From contig NZ_SMLB01000012.1 in NCBI RefSeq assembly GCF_004349105.1, positions 62,001-126,000 on the forward strand: DNA of 64,000 bases, given 5' to 3'. The position numbers were made by a program, and so were the translations under genes. Within the stretch, counting starts at the first letter, position 1. Each line of letters opens with the position of its first letter. Source of the DNA: Jiangella aurantiaca (lineage in GTDB: Bacteria; Actinomycetota; Actinomycetes; Jiangellales; Jiangellaceae). The notes beneath the pieces were generated by a model. It made no database searches. It saw only the letters and a program-made list of their open reading frames with translations, and had not been told where the DNA came from. This document shows, piece by piece, positions 23,844 to 32,127 of the stretch.

Positions 23844-26800
23844 ATGACGCTGCCCCCACGTGCCGGTAGACGGAAGAGAAGGGCCGGCCTGGCCGCGGCC
23901 GCGCTGGCCGCCGTCCTCGTCGGCTTCACCTGGCCGGCCTCGTACGCGGTGACGGCCGCGTCGGACGCGCCGGCTGAGACGGCCCAGGCGGCGGAGCGGA
24001 ACCGGGACGAAGCGCAGCCGCCGACGCTGACCCCGGCCGACGGCACGTTCCTGGAAGGCACCGTCACCGTCGCGTCCGAGCCGGTCACGGCCGACGACGA
24101 CGTCACGAGCCTCGCAATCGACGGCACGCCGGTTCAGGGCACTCCGACCGTCGGCGTGTCGACGCTGAGCTTCGACGTCGGCAGCAACTCGACCGAGGCG
24201 CGCTACCGCAACTACGTCGTCGTCAACGGCGCGCACCGGATCGACCTCAGCGACGCCGTCAACGAGCGGGTGAGCCTGGACGTGCCGAACGAGCACCTGG
24301 TGTCCGGCCAGAACACCATCGAGGTGTTCGCCGGCACCATCACCACGAGCTGCGGCGTCAACCACGACGACTTCGTGCTGTCCGACTTCACCCTCGAGCT
24401 GCTCGGCGGGCCCGCCGACGGCGACGCCAACGAGTTCAGCTACGCCTTCGGCGACGGCAACTGCGGGTCGAACGCGTCGCTGTTGCTCCGCGCCGAGCTG
24501 GCGTTCGTGATCGACGGCGACCCGCGGCGCACGACCGGTCTCACCGCCGAGGTCGACACGACGACGCTGGCGAACGGGCCGCACGAGCTCGTCGCCCGGA
24601 CCGCCTCCGGCGCCACTACGGCGCACACCGTCACGGTGAACAACGCGCCGACGGGCGCGCCACACATCGCGCCGGCCGACGGTGCGCTCGCCGCCGGCAC
24701 CCAGCCGGTGTTCGCGTCGTTCCCGGCCGGCAGCCTCGGCGCGGTGCCGACCCTCACCGTCGACGGCGCCGAGCCGGTCACCCGCCCGACGCTGGGCGGG
24801 GGCGTCGCGACGTTCAGCTTCGACGTCGGCAGCAACTCGATCGAGGCCCGCTTCCACAGCCATCTCCTGGTCAACGGCAAGCGGTTGGAGCTCGGCGGCG
24901 ACTACGTGAGCCAGCGCGTCGACGCGGCGATCCCGAACCAGTTCCTCGTCCCCGGCGAGAACGTGATCACGTTCGTCGCAGGCTCGCTGCAGTCGTCCTG
25001 CGGCGTCAACCGCGACGACTTCGCCATCGCGAACTTGGAGCTCGTCGTCGCCGGCGGCACCGCTGCCGGGCAGGACATCGCGCCGTCCTACGCGATGGGC
25101 GACGGCTCGTGCGGCAGCAACTCGACGCTGCTGCGCGAGGTGGAGCTGCACTACGTCATCGACGCGCCCGCGGCGCCGGTGCGCGACACACTCGGGTCCG
25201 GGCTGGCCACCGTCAGCTTCGACGTCGGCAGCAACTCGATCGAGGCGCGGTACCACAGCTACCTGCTGGTCAACGGCATGCAGGTCGACCTGGGCGGCGA
25301 CTACGTGAGCGAGCGGGTCGACGTCACCGTTCCCAATGAGTGGCTCATGCCCGGCTGGAACACGATCGACTTCGTGACCGGCACCTTCCAGGCCGGCTGC
25401 GGCGCCAACCGGGACGACTACGCGATCTCGAATGTCACTCTCTCGCCGGCCGAGGGCACGGCGACCAGTCAGGGCCAGCACGCCTCGTACGGCATGGGCG
25501 ACGGCAACTGCGGTTCCACCGTGAACCCGCTGCGCGAGATCGACCTGCATTTCCTCGTCGACGCGCCGGCCCGTGGCCTGCGCGCCGACCTGGACACGCC
25601 GGCGCTGCCCGACGGCGAGCACACCGTCGCCGCGTCGTCCACCACGGGCGAGGTCGCCACCCGGCTGCTGGTCACCGACAACACCGCCCCCGAGGTGGCG
25701 CTGAGCACGCCGGCCGCCGGCGAGACGATCACGTCGGCAGTGGTGCTGGACGTCCAGCTGGACGACGCCTCCGGCGTGCTGTCCGGCCCGGAGGTCGCGC
25801 TCGACGGCACCGCGGTCGCGCTCGGCGACCCGATCGGCCCCGGCCTCACGCCGGGCGAGCACACGCTGTCCGTCACCGGCACCGACGTCATGGGCAACGC
25901 CGCCGTTCGTGAGATCGCCTTCACCAGCGCCGGCATCCCGGACGTCCCGGCCGAGCTGACTCCGGCGTCCGGCACCACCGGCGCCGGCGAGTCCGTCACG
26001 CTGTCGGCCCGGGTGGCCACACCTGGCGGCGGCGACGTGACGACGTCGTTCGCGCGGGCCGAGGTAGCCACCGCGGACATCGCCTGGCAGGGCAGCACGT
26101 CCACCCGGCCGACGACGCTGCGGGTGCCGGGAGAGCGGCCGGTGCCGACGAAGGACCTCGCACCGCTGGACGGCCGCACCGTCGCGGCGCCGACCAGCCG
26201 CGACATCACTTACCAGCGGTTCGACATCCGCGTCCGCCGGAACGTCGACGCGCCGTTCCTGCGCTGGGAGGGCGTCGTCGACCCGGAGCGGCTGGTCTCA
26301 CTGCACGCCTGGAACACCGAGACGCAGGCGTGGGACGTCGTCGCGAGCGCCCGCGGCGCCGTCGAGGGCAACACCGTCCTGTCCGGGACGGTCGAGCAGC
26401 GCTACGTCGACCGGCAGCGGGTGCACGTGCTGGTCACCGCCGAGGACCCGTTCGCCGACGACATCGAGCCCGGCGACCCGAACGGCTTCGCCGACCCTGA
26501 CACCTACGACTTCTCCATCGTCCACTTCACCGATACCCAGTACCTCTCCGAGGGCGCGGTGGAGCAGGAGACGCCGGAGGAGCGGGCCGTGTGGGCGTCG
26601 GCCTACCAGGGCATCGTCGACTGGGTCGTCGACAACGCCGCCGAGCGGAAGGTCGCCTACGCCGCCCACACCGGAGACATCATCGAGAACAACATCCGGC
26701 CGCCGCTGGACGAGCCGATGCGCGAGCAGGTCATCGGCGAGTTCGAGTTCTCGTCGGAACAGCAGGGCGTACTCGACGGCGCCGGCATTCCGAACGGCGT

Positions 26801-27833
26801 CGTCGCCGGCAACCACGACAACCAGTCCGGCCGCGAGACCGGCCCGGAGGCGCTGTACAACCAGTACTACGGACCGGACCGGTACGCCGCCGCCGACGAC
26901 CGGTGGGAGCACGCGGAGTACGGCGGCCCGTGGCGCGAGGGCGACAACCAGAACCACTACGACCTGTTCTCGGCCGGTGGCCTGGACTTCGTCGTCGTGG
27001 GTCTGTCCTACGGCGTGACCAAGGAGGAGGTCGAGTGGGCCGACTCCGTCTTCGAGCGGTTCTCCGACCGCAACGGCATCCTGCTCACGCACGACTACGT
27101 GGTGCCCTCCACCATGCCCGACGGACGCGATGCCGCGCTCGCCGCGCCCGACGGCACGGTGCTCTACAACCGGGTCGTGGCGCCCAATCCGAACGTGTTC
27201 CTGGTGCTGGCCGGCCATCGGCACGGTGTCGCCACGAACGTCCGGCCGCCGGTGGGTGAGATCGGGCACGGGGTCGTCGAGCTGCTGGCGGACTACCAGT
27301 TCTACACGGTGTCCGCCGAGCGGCTCGGACTCACCGAGATCGGCGGTTACGAGCCGGACGACCAGCTGCAGTTCGGCGCCAGCTTCTTCCGGCTCCTGCA
27401 GTTCGACGTCGACCGGTCGGAGCTGATCGTCGACACGTACTCGCCGCTGCTGGCGGACTTCGGCGCGACCGAGTTCGACACGAACGGCCGGTACAACGGC
27501 GACGAGGACAACATGGTGCTGCCGGTCGACCTGGAGACTCGCACCACCACGTTCCAGACCGACGCGATCGCCCTCTACGCGCCGGCGGAGGCGCTCGGCG
27601 CGGTGACCGTGCCGTCGGGTTCGGTCGCCTCGGTGGACTGGTCGGGGCTGGAGCCGGGCACCACCTACGCGTGGATCGTCACGGCGCACAGCGCCGGCGG
27701 CGGCGTCACCGCCTCCGCGCCCGCCGTCTTCACCACGACCGATGCCGCCGGCCGGCCTGGGGCGTGGGGTCCGAGCGCGCCGCTGTGGCCGTACTTCGCG
27801 CCGTTCGAGCCGGAGGAGGCGCCCGTCGAGTAG
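23844..27833 (+). CDS. large secreted phosphoesterase with three repeated beta modules
   Basis: A 1329-residue exported protein (ATG 23844) with an RRKRRAG-led signal peptide (about 1-40). Residues about 65-575 contain three copies of a module that begins SFDVGSNS.EAR and carries a Cys in SCGVN.DDF or GCGANRDDY and another in GDG.CGS; copies start near 24165, 24813 and 25212. Two Ig/Big-like segments follow (about 575-870), then a calcineurin-like phosphoesterase domain (about 890-1225) with HFTDTQY, HTGDIIE, GVVAGNHDN, LLTHDY and AGHRHG. A fibronectin-type III-like end follows (about 1245-1310). Sugar or polymer binding by the modules is inference. Confidence 0.88.
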   Translation: MTLPPRAGRRKRRAGLAAAALAAVLVGFTWPASYAVTAASDAPAETAQAAERNRDEAQPPTLTPADGTFLEGTVTVASEPVTADDDVTSLAIDGTPVQGTPTVGVSTLSFDVGSNSTEARYRNYVVVNGAHRIDLSDAVNERVSLDVPNEHLVSGQNTIEVFAGTITTSCGVNHDDFVLSDFTLELLGGPADGDANEFSYAFGDGNCGSNASLLLRAELAFVIDGDPRRTTGLTAEVDTTTLANGPHELVARTASGATTAHTVTVNNAPTGAPHIAPADGALAAGTQPVFASFPAGSLGAVPTLTVDGAEPVTRPTLGGGVATFSFDVGSNSIEARFHSHLLVNGKRLELGGDYVSQRVDAAIPNQFLVPGENVITFVAGSLQSSCGVNRDDFAIANLELVVAGGTAAGQDIAPSYAMGDGSCGSNSTLLREVELHYVIDAPAAPVRDTLGSGLATVSFDVGSNSIEARYHSYLLVNGMQVDLGGDYVSERVDVTVPNEWLMPGWNTIDFVTGTFQAGCGANRDDYAISNVTLSPAEGTATSQGQHASYGMGDGNCGSTVNPLREIDLHFLVDAPARGLRADLDTPALPDGEHTVAASSTTGEVATRLLVTDNTAPEVALSTPAAGETITSAVVLDVQLDDASGVLSGPEVALDGTAVALGDPIGPGLTPGEHTLSVTGTDVMGNAAVREIAFTSAGIPDVPAELTPASGTTGAGESVTLSARVATPGGGDVTTSFARAEVATADIAWQGSTSTRPTTLRVPGERPVPTKDLAPLDGRTVAAPTSRDITYQRFDIRVRRNVDAPFLRWEGVVDPERLVSLHAWNTETQAWDVVASARGAVEGNTVLSGTVEQRYVDRQRVHVLVTAEDPFADDIEPGDPNGFADPDTYDFSIVHFTDTQYLSEGAVEQETPEERAVWASAYQGIVDWVVDNAAERKVAYAAHTGDIIENNIRPPLDEPMREQVIGEFEFSSEQQGVLDGAGIPNGVVAGNHDNQSGRETGPEALYNQYYGPDRYAAADDRWEHAEYGGPWREGDNQNHYDLFSAGGLDFVVVGLSYGVTKEEVEWADSVFERFSDRNGILLTHDYVVPSTMPDGRDAALAAPDGTVLYNRVVAPNPNVFLVLAGHRHGVATNVRPPVGEIGHGVVELLADYQFYTVSAERLGLTEIGGYEPDDQLQFGASFFRLLQFDVDRSELIVDTYSPLLADFGATEFDTNGRYNGDEDNMVLPVDLETRTTTFQTDAIALYAPAEALGAVTVPSGSVASVDWSGLEPGTTYAWIVTAHSAGGGVTASAPAVFTTTDAAGRPGAWGPSAPLWPYFAPFEPEEAPVE

Positions 27834-28156
27834 TCCATCGCACCCGATGACGGGGTCGCCGCGGTCCGTGGCGGCCCCGTCGACGTCACTCACCTGTCGT
27901 TCGTTCGTGCTGGTAGTGGCGCTGACGTGCTATAGTGCGGGTAGCTGTGATCGTTGTTTCATCGAACGTTGTGGGATGCGCCGCTGCCCGGTCGTCGGGT
28001 GTTTCAGCGTTGACGTAGAGGTCCCCTCACGCGCGGTCGGCAACGCACGGGTCGATTCTCTCGGCCCGTCGTCGCGTCCGGGCTCGCAGCCGCGGTCATG
28101 ACGACCGCGTCCTGTTCGAGTCCGACACAGCCGACCTCCTTGGGTGGTACCACACG
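27834..28156 (+). promoter_or_regulatory. intergenic region with terminator, TATAGT promoter and long leader
   Basis: After the terminator stem, a TATAGT hexamer at 27932-27937 within TGCTATAGTGCG is a good actinobacterial -10. With it, transcription would start near 27944 and leave a leader of about 210 nt before the TTG start of the glycosyltransferase gene. I found no recognisable riboswitch or conserved small ORF in the leader. Confidence 0.5.
27849..27881 (+). terminator. 12-bp stem terminator
   Basis: GACGGGGTCGCC (27849-27860) pairs with GGCGGCCCCGTC (27870-27881), with one G-U and a 9-nt loop. It starts 16 nt after the stop of the large phosphoesterase gene. Confidence 0.75.
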
Positions 28157-29269
28157 TTGATTTCCTTCATCTGGTCTCCTGGCAACCCGCTGCCGGCCGG
28201 CACCGGCGGCTCGGAGAACTACACCGTCGGCCAGGTTCGAGAACTGAACCGGCGCGGCATACCGGCGCAGGTGGTCACCGTCGGCCTGGGAGTGGCCGAC
28301 GGCCGCGACGAGTTCACCGACATCCCGTTCCTGTCCCTGGCGACATTGGCCGAGGTCAGTGAGCTCGACGGCACGGTCGTCTTCGTCAACGAACCGTACG
28401 TCGTGTCGACCAGGGCGCCGGCGTTCGTGATCCTGCACAACCCGCCGCCGATCCGGGAACGGGAGTGGGCGTTCGTCGCCGACGGGACCAGGGATCGTGC
28501 CCTGATCGCCACCAGCCGCTACGCGGCCGAGCTGTGGTCACGGTTCCTGGACATCGACGTGGCGACCATCAGTGTGGTCTACCCGTTCGCCGAGCCCTGC
28601 TTCGCAACACAGCCCCGGCCGTTCAACGCCGGCGGGAGGACCAGGGTGTTGTTCGCCGGCCGGCTGAGCCCGGAGAAGGGCATCTACACACTGCTGTCGA
28701 CCCTGCACATCGACATCATCGATCAGGACCTCGACCTCGACTTCATGGCGACGACCGCCGGCGCCGACAAGCCACAGGGCAAGATCATCGAGCAGCTGCT
28801 CGGCGCGCACCCCCGGGTCTCCGTCGTTCCCACCCGCAAGACGCCGGCGGCGATGGCGGCATTGATGGCCGAGCACGACGTCGTGGTGATGCCGTCCAAC
28901 AGCCAGTACTGGCACGAGACCTTCGGCATCGTCTCGATCGAGGCCCAGCACGCCGGGTGCCGGGTCGTCGCCTCCGACGACGGCGGCCTACCCGAGACCG
29001 ACTGCGGGGGCGTGATCCTGGTCAAGCCGGACGACGCCGAGGCACTCGCCTGGGGCATCCGAGCGGCCGCGGCGGCCGGGCCGCTCTCCGTCGCCGCTCG
29101 CCGCGACGCCGGAACGAGGTTCACCGTCGGACAGTCGGTGGACACGCTGCTGAGCGTGTTGGCCCAGCCGCAGCCGATCCCGGCCGCGACCACCGTCCAG
29201 CAACTCGAAGAGCTGATCGCCGCGCCGTCGGTGGAGCGAGCCGAGCCGGTAGCAGGGAGACAGCCATGA
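28157..29269 (+). CDS. family 4 (GT-B) glycosyltransferase
   Basis: A 370-residue GT4 enzyme starting at TTG 28157 (the start of the conserved reading ISFIWSPGNPLPAGTGGSEN; no better upstream start is in frame). It has the glycine-rich acceptor-side loop TGGSENYTVGQ, RVLFAGRLSPEKGIYTLLS at the inter-domain strand and the donor-binding ETFGIVSIEAQHAGCRVVASDDGGLPE (E-x7-E) motif. It transfers a sugar from a nucleotide donor to an unknown acceptor. Its stop overlaps the desaturase start as ATGA, so an acyl-lipid or glycolipid acceptor is an attractive inference. Confidence 0.88.
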   Translation: MISFIWSPGNPLPAGTGGSENYTVGQVRELNRRGIPAQVVTVGLGVADGRDEFTDIPFLSLATLAEVSELDGTVVFVNEPYVVSTRAPAFVILHNPPPIREREWAFVADGTRDRALIATSRYAAELWSRFLDIDVATISVVYPFAEPCFATQPRPFNAGGRTRVLFAGRLSPEKGIYTLLSTLHIDIIDQDLDLDFMATTAGADKPQGKIIEQLLGAHPRVSVVPTRKTPAAMAALMAEHDVVVMPSNSQYWHETFGIVSIEAQHAGCRVVASDDGGLPETDCGGVILVKPDDAEALAWGIRAAAAAGPLSVAARRDAGTRFTVGQSVDTLLSVLAQPQPIPAATTVQQLEELIAAPSVERAEPVAGRQP

Positions 29270-30354
29270 GCGCGACTTCGCCGAGCGCGATAGCCGATAC
29301 GACGACCGAGAGCGTGCCGCGACGCGTGCGACATGTGAGTACGTACACCGAACTGGCCCACAAGGTGCAGGCCGCCGGGTTGCTCCGCCGCCGCTACGCC
29401 TATTACTGGTCCAGGATCATCCTGGCCACCGCGGTCTTCGCCGGCGTCTGGGTCACGTTCGCGTTCCTCGGCGACTCCTGGTACCAGCTGCTCCTCGCCG
29501 CGGGGCTGGGGGTCGTGCTCACCCAGATCAGCTTCCTGGGCCACGACAGCGCACACCGGCAGATCTTCAGGTCCCACCACTGGAACGACTGGATGTCCCG
29601 GGTGTTGTCGGGACTGTTCGCCGGGCTCAGCCACGGCTGGTGGATGAGCAAGCACAGCCGGCACCATGCCAACCCGAACAAGGAGGGTGCTGACCCCGAC
29701 ATCGGGCCCAGCGCCTTCGCCTTCACCCCGGCCATCGCCCAGAGCCGGCGCGGGCTGGCGGCCCGTCTCACCCCGTGGCAGGGCTACTTCTTCCCGCTCA
29801 TCATGTTCGTGGGACTCGCCCTGCACGTCGCGAGCATCCAGCGGCTCGTCGGTCGGCAGCCGCTCAAGCACCGGTGGTGGGAAGTCGCGTTCGTCGCAGG
29901 CCGCCTCGGCGGCTACGTGACCGTGCTCCTGCTGGTGCTGCCGCCGGGCAAGGCGGCCGCGTTTTTCGGCGTCCAGATGGCCCTGTTCGGCCTGCTGCTC
30001 GGCGGCACCTTCGCGACCAATCACCTCGGCATGCCGATCGTGCCGGCGGACCAGAAGATCGACTTCCTGCGCCGTCAGGTCCTGATGTCGCGCAACATCT
30101 CCGGGGGCCGGTTCACCACCTTCGCCATGGGCGGGCTCAACTACCAGATCGAGCACCACCTCTTCCCGAGCATGCCCCGCCCCAACCTCCGCCGGGCGCG
30201 AACCCTCGTCCGGGACCACTGCGCCAAGCACGACATCCACTACACCGAAACCAGCTTCGTCGGCGCCTACCGTGCGATCGTGCGCTATCTCAACGCCGTC
30301 GGGCGTGTCCCGGACCCGTTCCGGTGCCCGCTCGCCACCCAGTTGCGTACCTGA
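29266..30354 (+). CDS. membrane fatty acid (acyl-lipid) desaturase
   Basis: A 362-residue membrane di-iron desaturase. The three histidine boxes are GHDSAH (93-97 region), HSRHHANPN (about 130-137) and QIEHHLFPSMP near residue 308. The HHxxPN and QIEHH forms place it with front-end or delta-6-like acyl desaturases; there is no N-terminal cytochrome b5 domain. Four hydrophobic helices flank the boxes. It would introduce a cis double bond in a lipid acyl chain. The ATG overlaps the stop of the GT4 gene, so the two are translationally coupled. Confidence 0.93.
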   Translation: MSATSPSAIADTTTESVPRRVRHVSTYTELAHKVQAAGLLRRRYAYYWSRIILATAVFAGVWVTFAFLGDSWYQLLLAAGLGVVLTQISFLGHDSAHRQIFRSHHWNDWMSRVLSGLFAGLSHGWWMSKHSRHHANPNKEGADPDIGPSAFAFTPAIAQSRRGLAARLTPWQGYFFPLIMFVGLALHVASIQRLVGRQPLKHRWWEVAFVAGRLGGYVTVLLLVLPPGKAAAFFGVQMALFGLLLGGTFATNHLGMPIVPADQKIDFLRRQVLMSRNISGGRFTTFAMGGLNYQIEHHLFPSMPRPNLRRARTLVRDHCAKHDIHYTETSFVGAYRAIVRYLNAVGRVPDPFRCPLATQLRT

Positions 30355-30364
30355 CGTCCCGCCC

Positions 30365-31246
30365 TCAGCGGTAGCCGGCTGCGAGCGTCGTCAGCACCGT
30401 CAGCATCGCTCTCGCCGCCGGGGTGCGGACGTCGCGCGGCGCGACGGCGGCGAGGACGCGCCGCCTCGGCAGCGCCGGGGCGGCCGGTCGCAGCGCGATG
30501 TCGGGGCGGACGGCCGAGGCGGCCAGCGTCGAGATGATCGTGACGCCCATGCCCGCCGCCACCAGCGCCTGCTTGCCCGTCCAGTCGTCGCAGGTGAAAC
30601 CGATGCGGGGCGGCCCGCCGAGCGCCTTCTCGAGCCCTTCCAGCGGCCCGAGGCAGTCGGGGTGGCTGCCCTCGATCCACGTCTCGCCGCGCAGGTCGCG
30701 CAGCGGGACGGTCGTCCGCCCGGCCAGGCGGTGCGCGGCCGGTAGCGCGACCCGGTGCTCCTCCTCGAGGAGCGGCACGAGGTCGACGCCGTCGTCGTCG
30801 ACGCGGTCCCAGTTGGTCACCAGCGCGACGTCGACGTCGCCGGAGCGGATCTGGCGCCATCCGGCGACCACCAGGCTGACGTCGACGCCGGGGTAGAGGT
30901 CGCTGAACCGCCGGATCGCCTCGGGCACGAACTCGGTGTTGGCGCTGGGAAAGGCCGACACGCGCACGTGACCGGTGCGCAGCTCCGCGAACGCCCCGAG
31001 CCGCGACTCCATGCCCGCCAGCCGGCCGAGGATCGCGCGCGCCTCGTCGATGGCGATGGCGCCCGCGGCGGTGGGTGCGACCCCGCGCGGGACCCGGCGG
31101 AACAACGCGACGCCGACCTTGTGCTCCAGTGCGGCGATCTGCCGCGAGACGGCGGGCTGGGTCATCGTCAGTGCGTCGGCCGCCGCCGAGAACGAGCCGC
31201 GCTCCGCGACCTCGACCAGCACGCGGAGCGACCATGTCTCCAACAT
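30365..31246 (-). CDS. LysR-family transcriptional regulator
   Basis: A 293-residue LTTR. The N-terminal winged HTH reads SLRVLVEVAERGSFSAAADA, then MTQPAVSRQIAALEHKVGVALFRR. A periplasmic-binding-like effector domain (about 90-293) follows. It ends 10 bp from the convergent desaturase stop and starts 71 bp from the divergently transcribed methyltransferase. The usual LTTR logic makes the methyltransferase, small protein and MFS cluster its probable target. The effector is unknown. Confidence 0.93.
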   Translation of the reverse strand: MLETWSLRVLVEVAERGSFSAAADALTMTQPAVSRQIAALEHKVGVALFRRVPRGVAPTAAGAIAIDEARAILGRLAGMESRLGAFAELRTGHVRVSAFPSANTEFVPEAIRRFSDLYPGVDVSLVVAGWRQIRSGDVDVALVTNWDRVDDDGVDLVPLLEEEHRVALPAAHRLAGRTTVPLRDLRGETWIEGSHPDCLGPLEGLEKALGGPPRIGFTCDDWTGKQALVAAGMGVTIISTLAASAVRPDIALRPAAPALPRRRVLAAVAPRDVRTPAARAMLTVLTTLAAGYR

Positions 31247-31316
31247 GCGTCGAGCGTATACCTCCTCTGCTCAACCTGCAGTTGTGCTTATGGCTCCTGC
31301 CCCGCACGGTGGAGGC

Positions 31317-31880
31317 ATGGACTTCATCGACGACCACCTGCCGCCGGGCCCCGCGCGCGTCCTCGACGCGGGCTGCGGCGACGGCGCGCTGGCGGACCGG
31401 CTCCGCGCCCGCGGGTACGAGGTCACCGCGATCGACATCGATCCGGACCTGGCGCGGCCGGGCGTGCGGATCGCCGACATCTGCGGCTTCCGCGACGACC
31501 CCTACGACGCCGTCATCTTCTCGCTGTCACTGCACCACGTGGCGGATCTGGACGCCGCCCTCGACTCCACCGGCGCGCTGCTGCGTCCGGGCGGCCGATT
31601 GCTGCTCGACGAGTTCGCCCACGAGTGCGCGGACGAGTCGATCGCCGACCGCTTCTACGCGGCGCCGGGCTCCCTGCCGCGCTGGCGGGAGCGGCACCGC
31701 GAGTACCACGCCGGGACCGCGATGGTCGAGGCCGTGGCCAGGCGGTTCGCCATCACCTCGCTCGCCCGGGTCCCGTATCTGCACCGCTACCTCGAGGACG
31801 CGTCCTTGCGCGACGCCGAATCGGTGCTCGGCCTGCAGCTCGTCGCCGAACCGCGTCCGACCGCACGTCCACCGACCTAG
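31317..31880 (+). CDS. class I SAM-dependent methyltransferase
   Basis: A 187-residue methyltransferase with ARVLDAGCGDGALADRL (motif I), an acidic strand-2 end (AIDIDPD) and DAVIFSLSLHHVADLDAAL (motif IV, with the HH typical of the UbiE/ArsM-like group), then LLRPGGRLLLDEF. The ATG at 31317 abuts GGAGG too closely for an ideal ribosome site; an ATG at 31290 is the alternative. It diverges from the LysR gene and is followed by a tiny gene and an MFS transporter, so methylation plus export of one small molecule is plausible. Confidence 0.88.
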   Translation: MDFIDDHLPPGPARVLDAGCGDGALADRLRARGYEVTAIDIDPDLARPGVRIADICGFRDDPYDAVIFSLSLHHVADLDAALDSTGALLRPGGRLLLDEFAHECADESIADRFYAAPGSLPRWRERHREYHAGTAMVEAVARRFAITSLARVPYLHRYLEDASLRDAESVLGLQLVAEPRPTARPPT

Positions 31881-31890
31881 GAGAAGTGTC

Positions 31891-32127
31891 ATGTCGCTTC
31901 ACGCAGACCCGTTCTTCATCGCCGCGGAGCTCGAGTATCGCCAGGAGGTGTTCCGGCGGTGGCGGCTGGCCGACCAGGTCCGTCAGCAGGTCCCACGGGG
32001 TGAAGGCCTCCTCGCGCGGTGCGTGCGGATGCTCTGGCGCGCAGGTCCAGACCGGCTCCGGCCACACCGTCCGCCCACCACCCGGTACGCAGTCGTGCCA
32101 CCAGGATCGACGAGGAGGCCGTCATGA
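31891..32127 (+). CDS. small basic protein of unknown function
   Basis: A 78-residue protein with a good ribosome site (TAGGAGAAG, 7 nt before ATG 31891). It opens MSLHADPFFIAAELEYRQEV, a pattern I associate with short uncharacterised actinobacterial proteins, and continues as a basic, Arg-rich tail. Its stop overlaps the MFS start (ATGA), so it is probably expressed and may help couple translation. No domain recognised. Confidence 0.6.
   Translation: MSLHADPFFIAAELEYRQEVFRRWRLADQVRQQVPRGEGLLARCVRMLWRAGPDRLRPHRPPTTRYAVVPPGSTRRPS

Noticed and set aside
24168-25239. Repeat units that might suggest a CRISPR or insertion array
   Set aside because: The three copies are in-frame parts of protein modules with uneven spacing, not spacer-separated repeats.
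26298-27893. 531-codon minus-strand frame opposite the large phosphoesterase
   Set aside because: It is antisense to the metal-binding motifs of the phosphoesterase domain; its sequence is low-complexity Val/Arg/Asp.
27742-28101. 119-codon plus-strand frame between the phosphoesterase and the glycosyltransferase
   Set aside because: It starts inside the phosphoesterase gene in another frame, crosses its terminator and has no ribosome site or domain.
28111-28123. GTTCGAGTCC, resembling a tRNA T-loop
   Set aside because: The flanking bases do not form a T-stem, and no acceptor, D or anticodon arm can be drawn around it.
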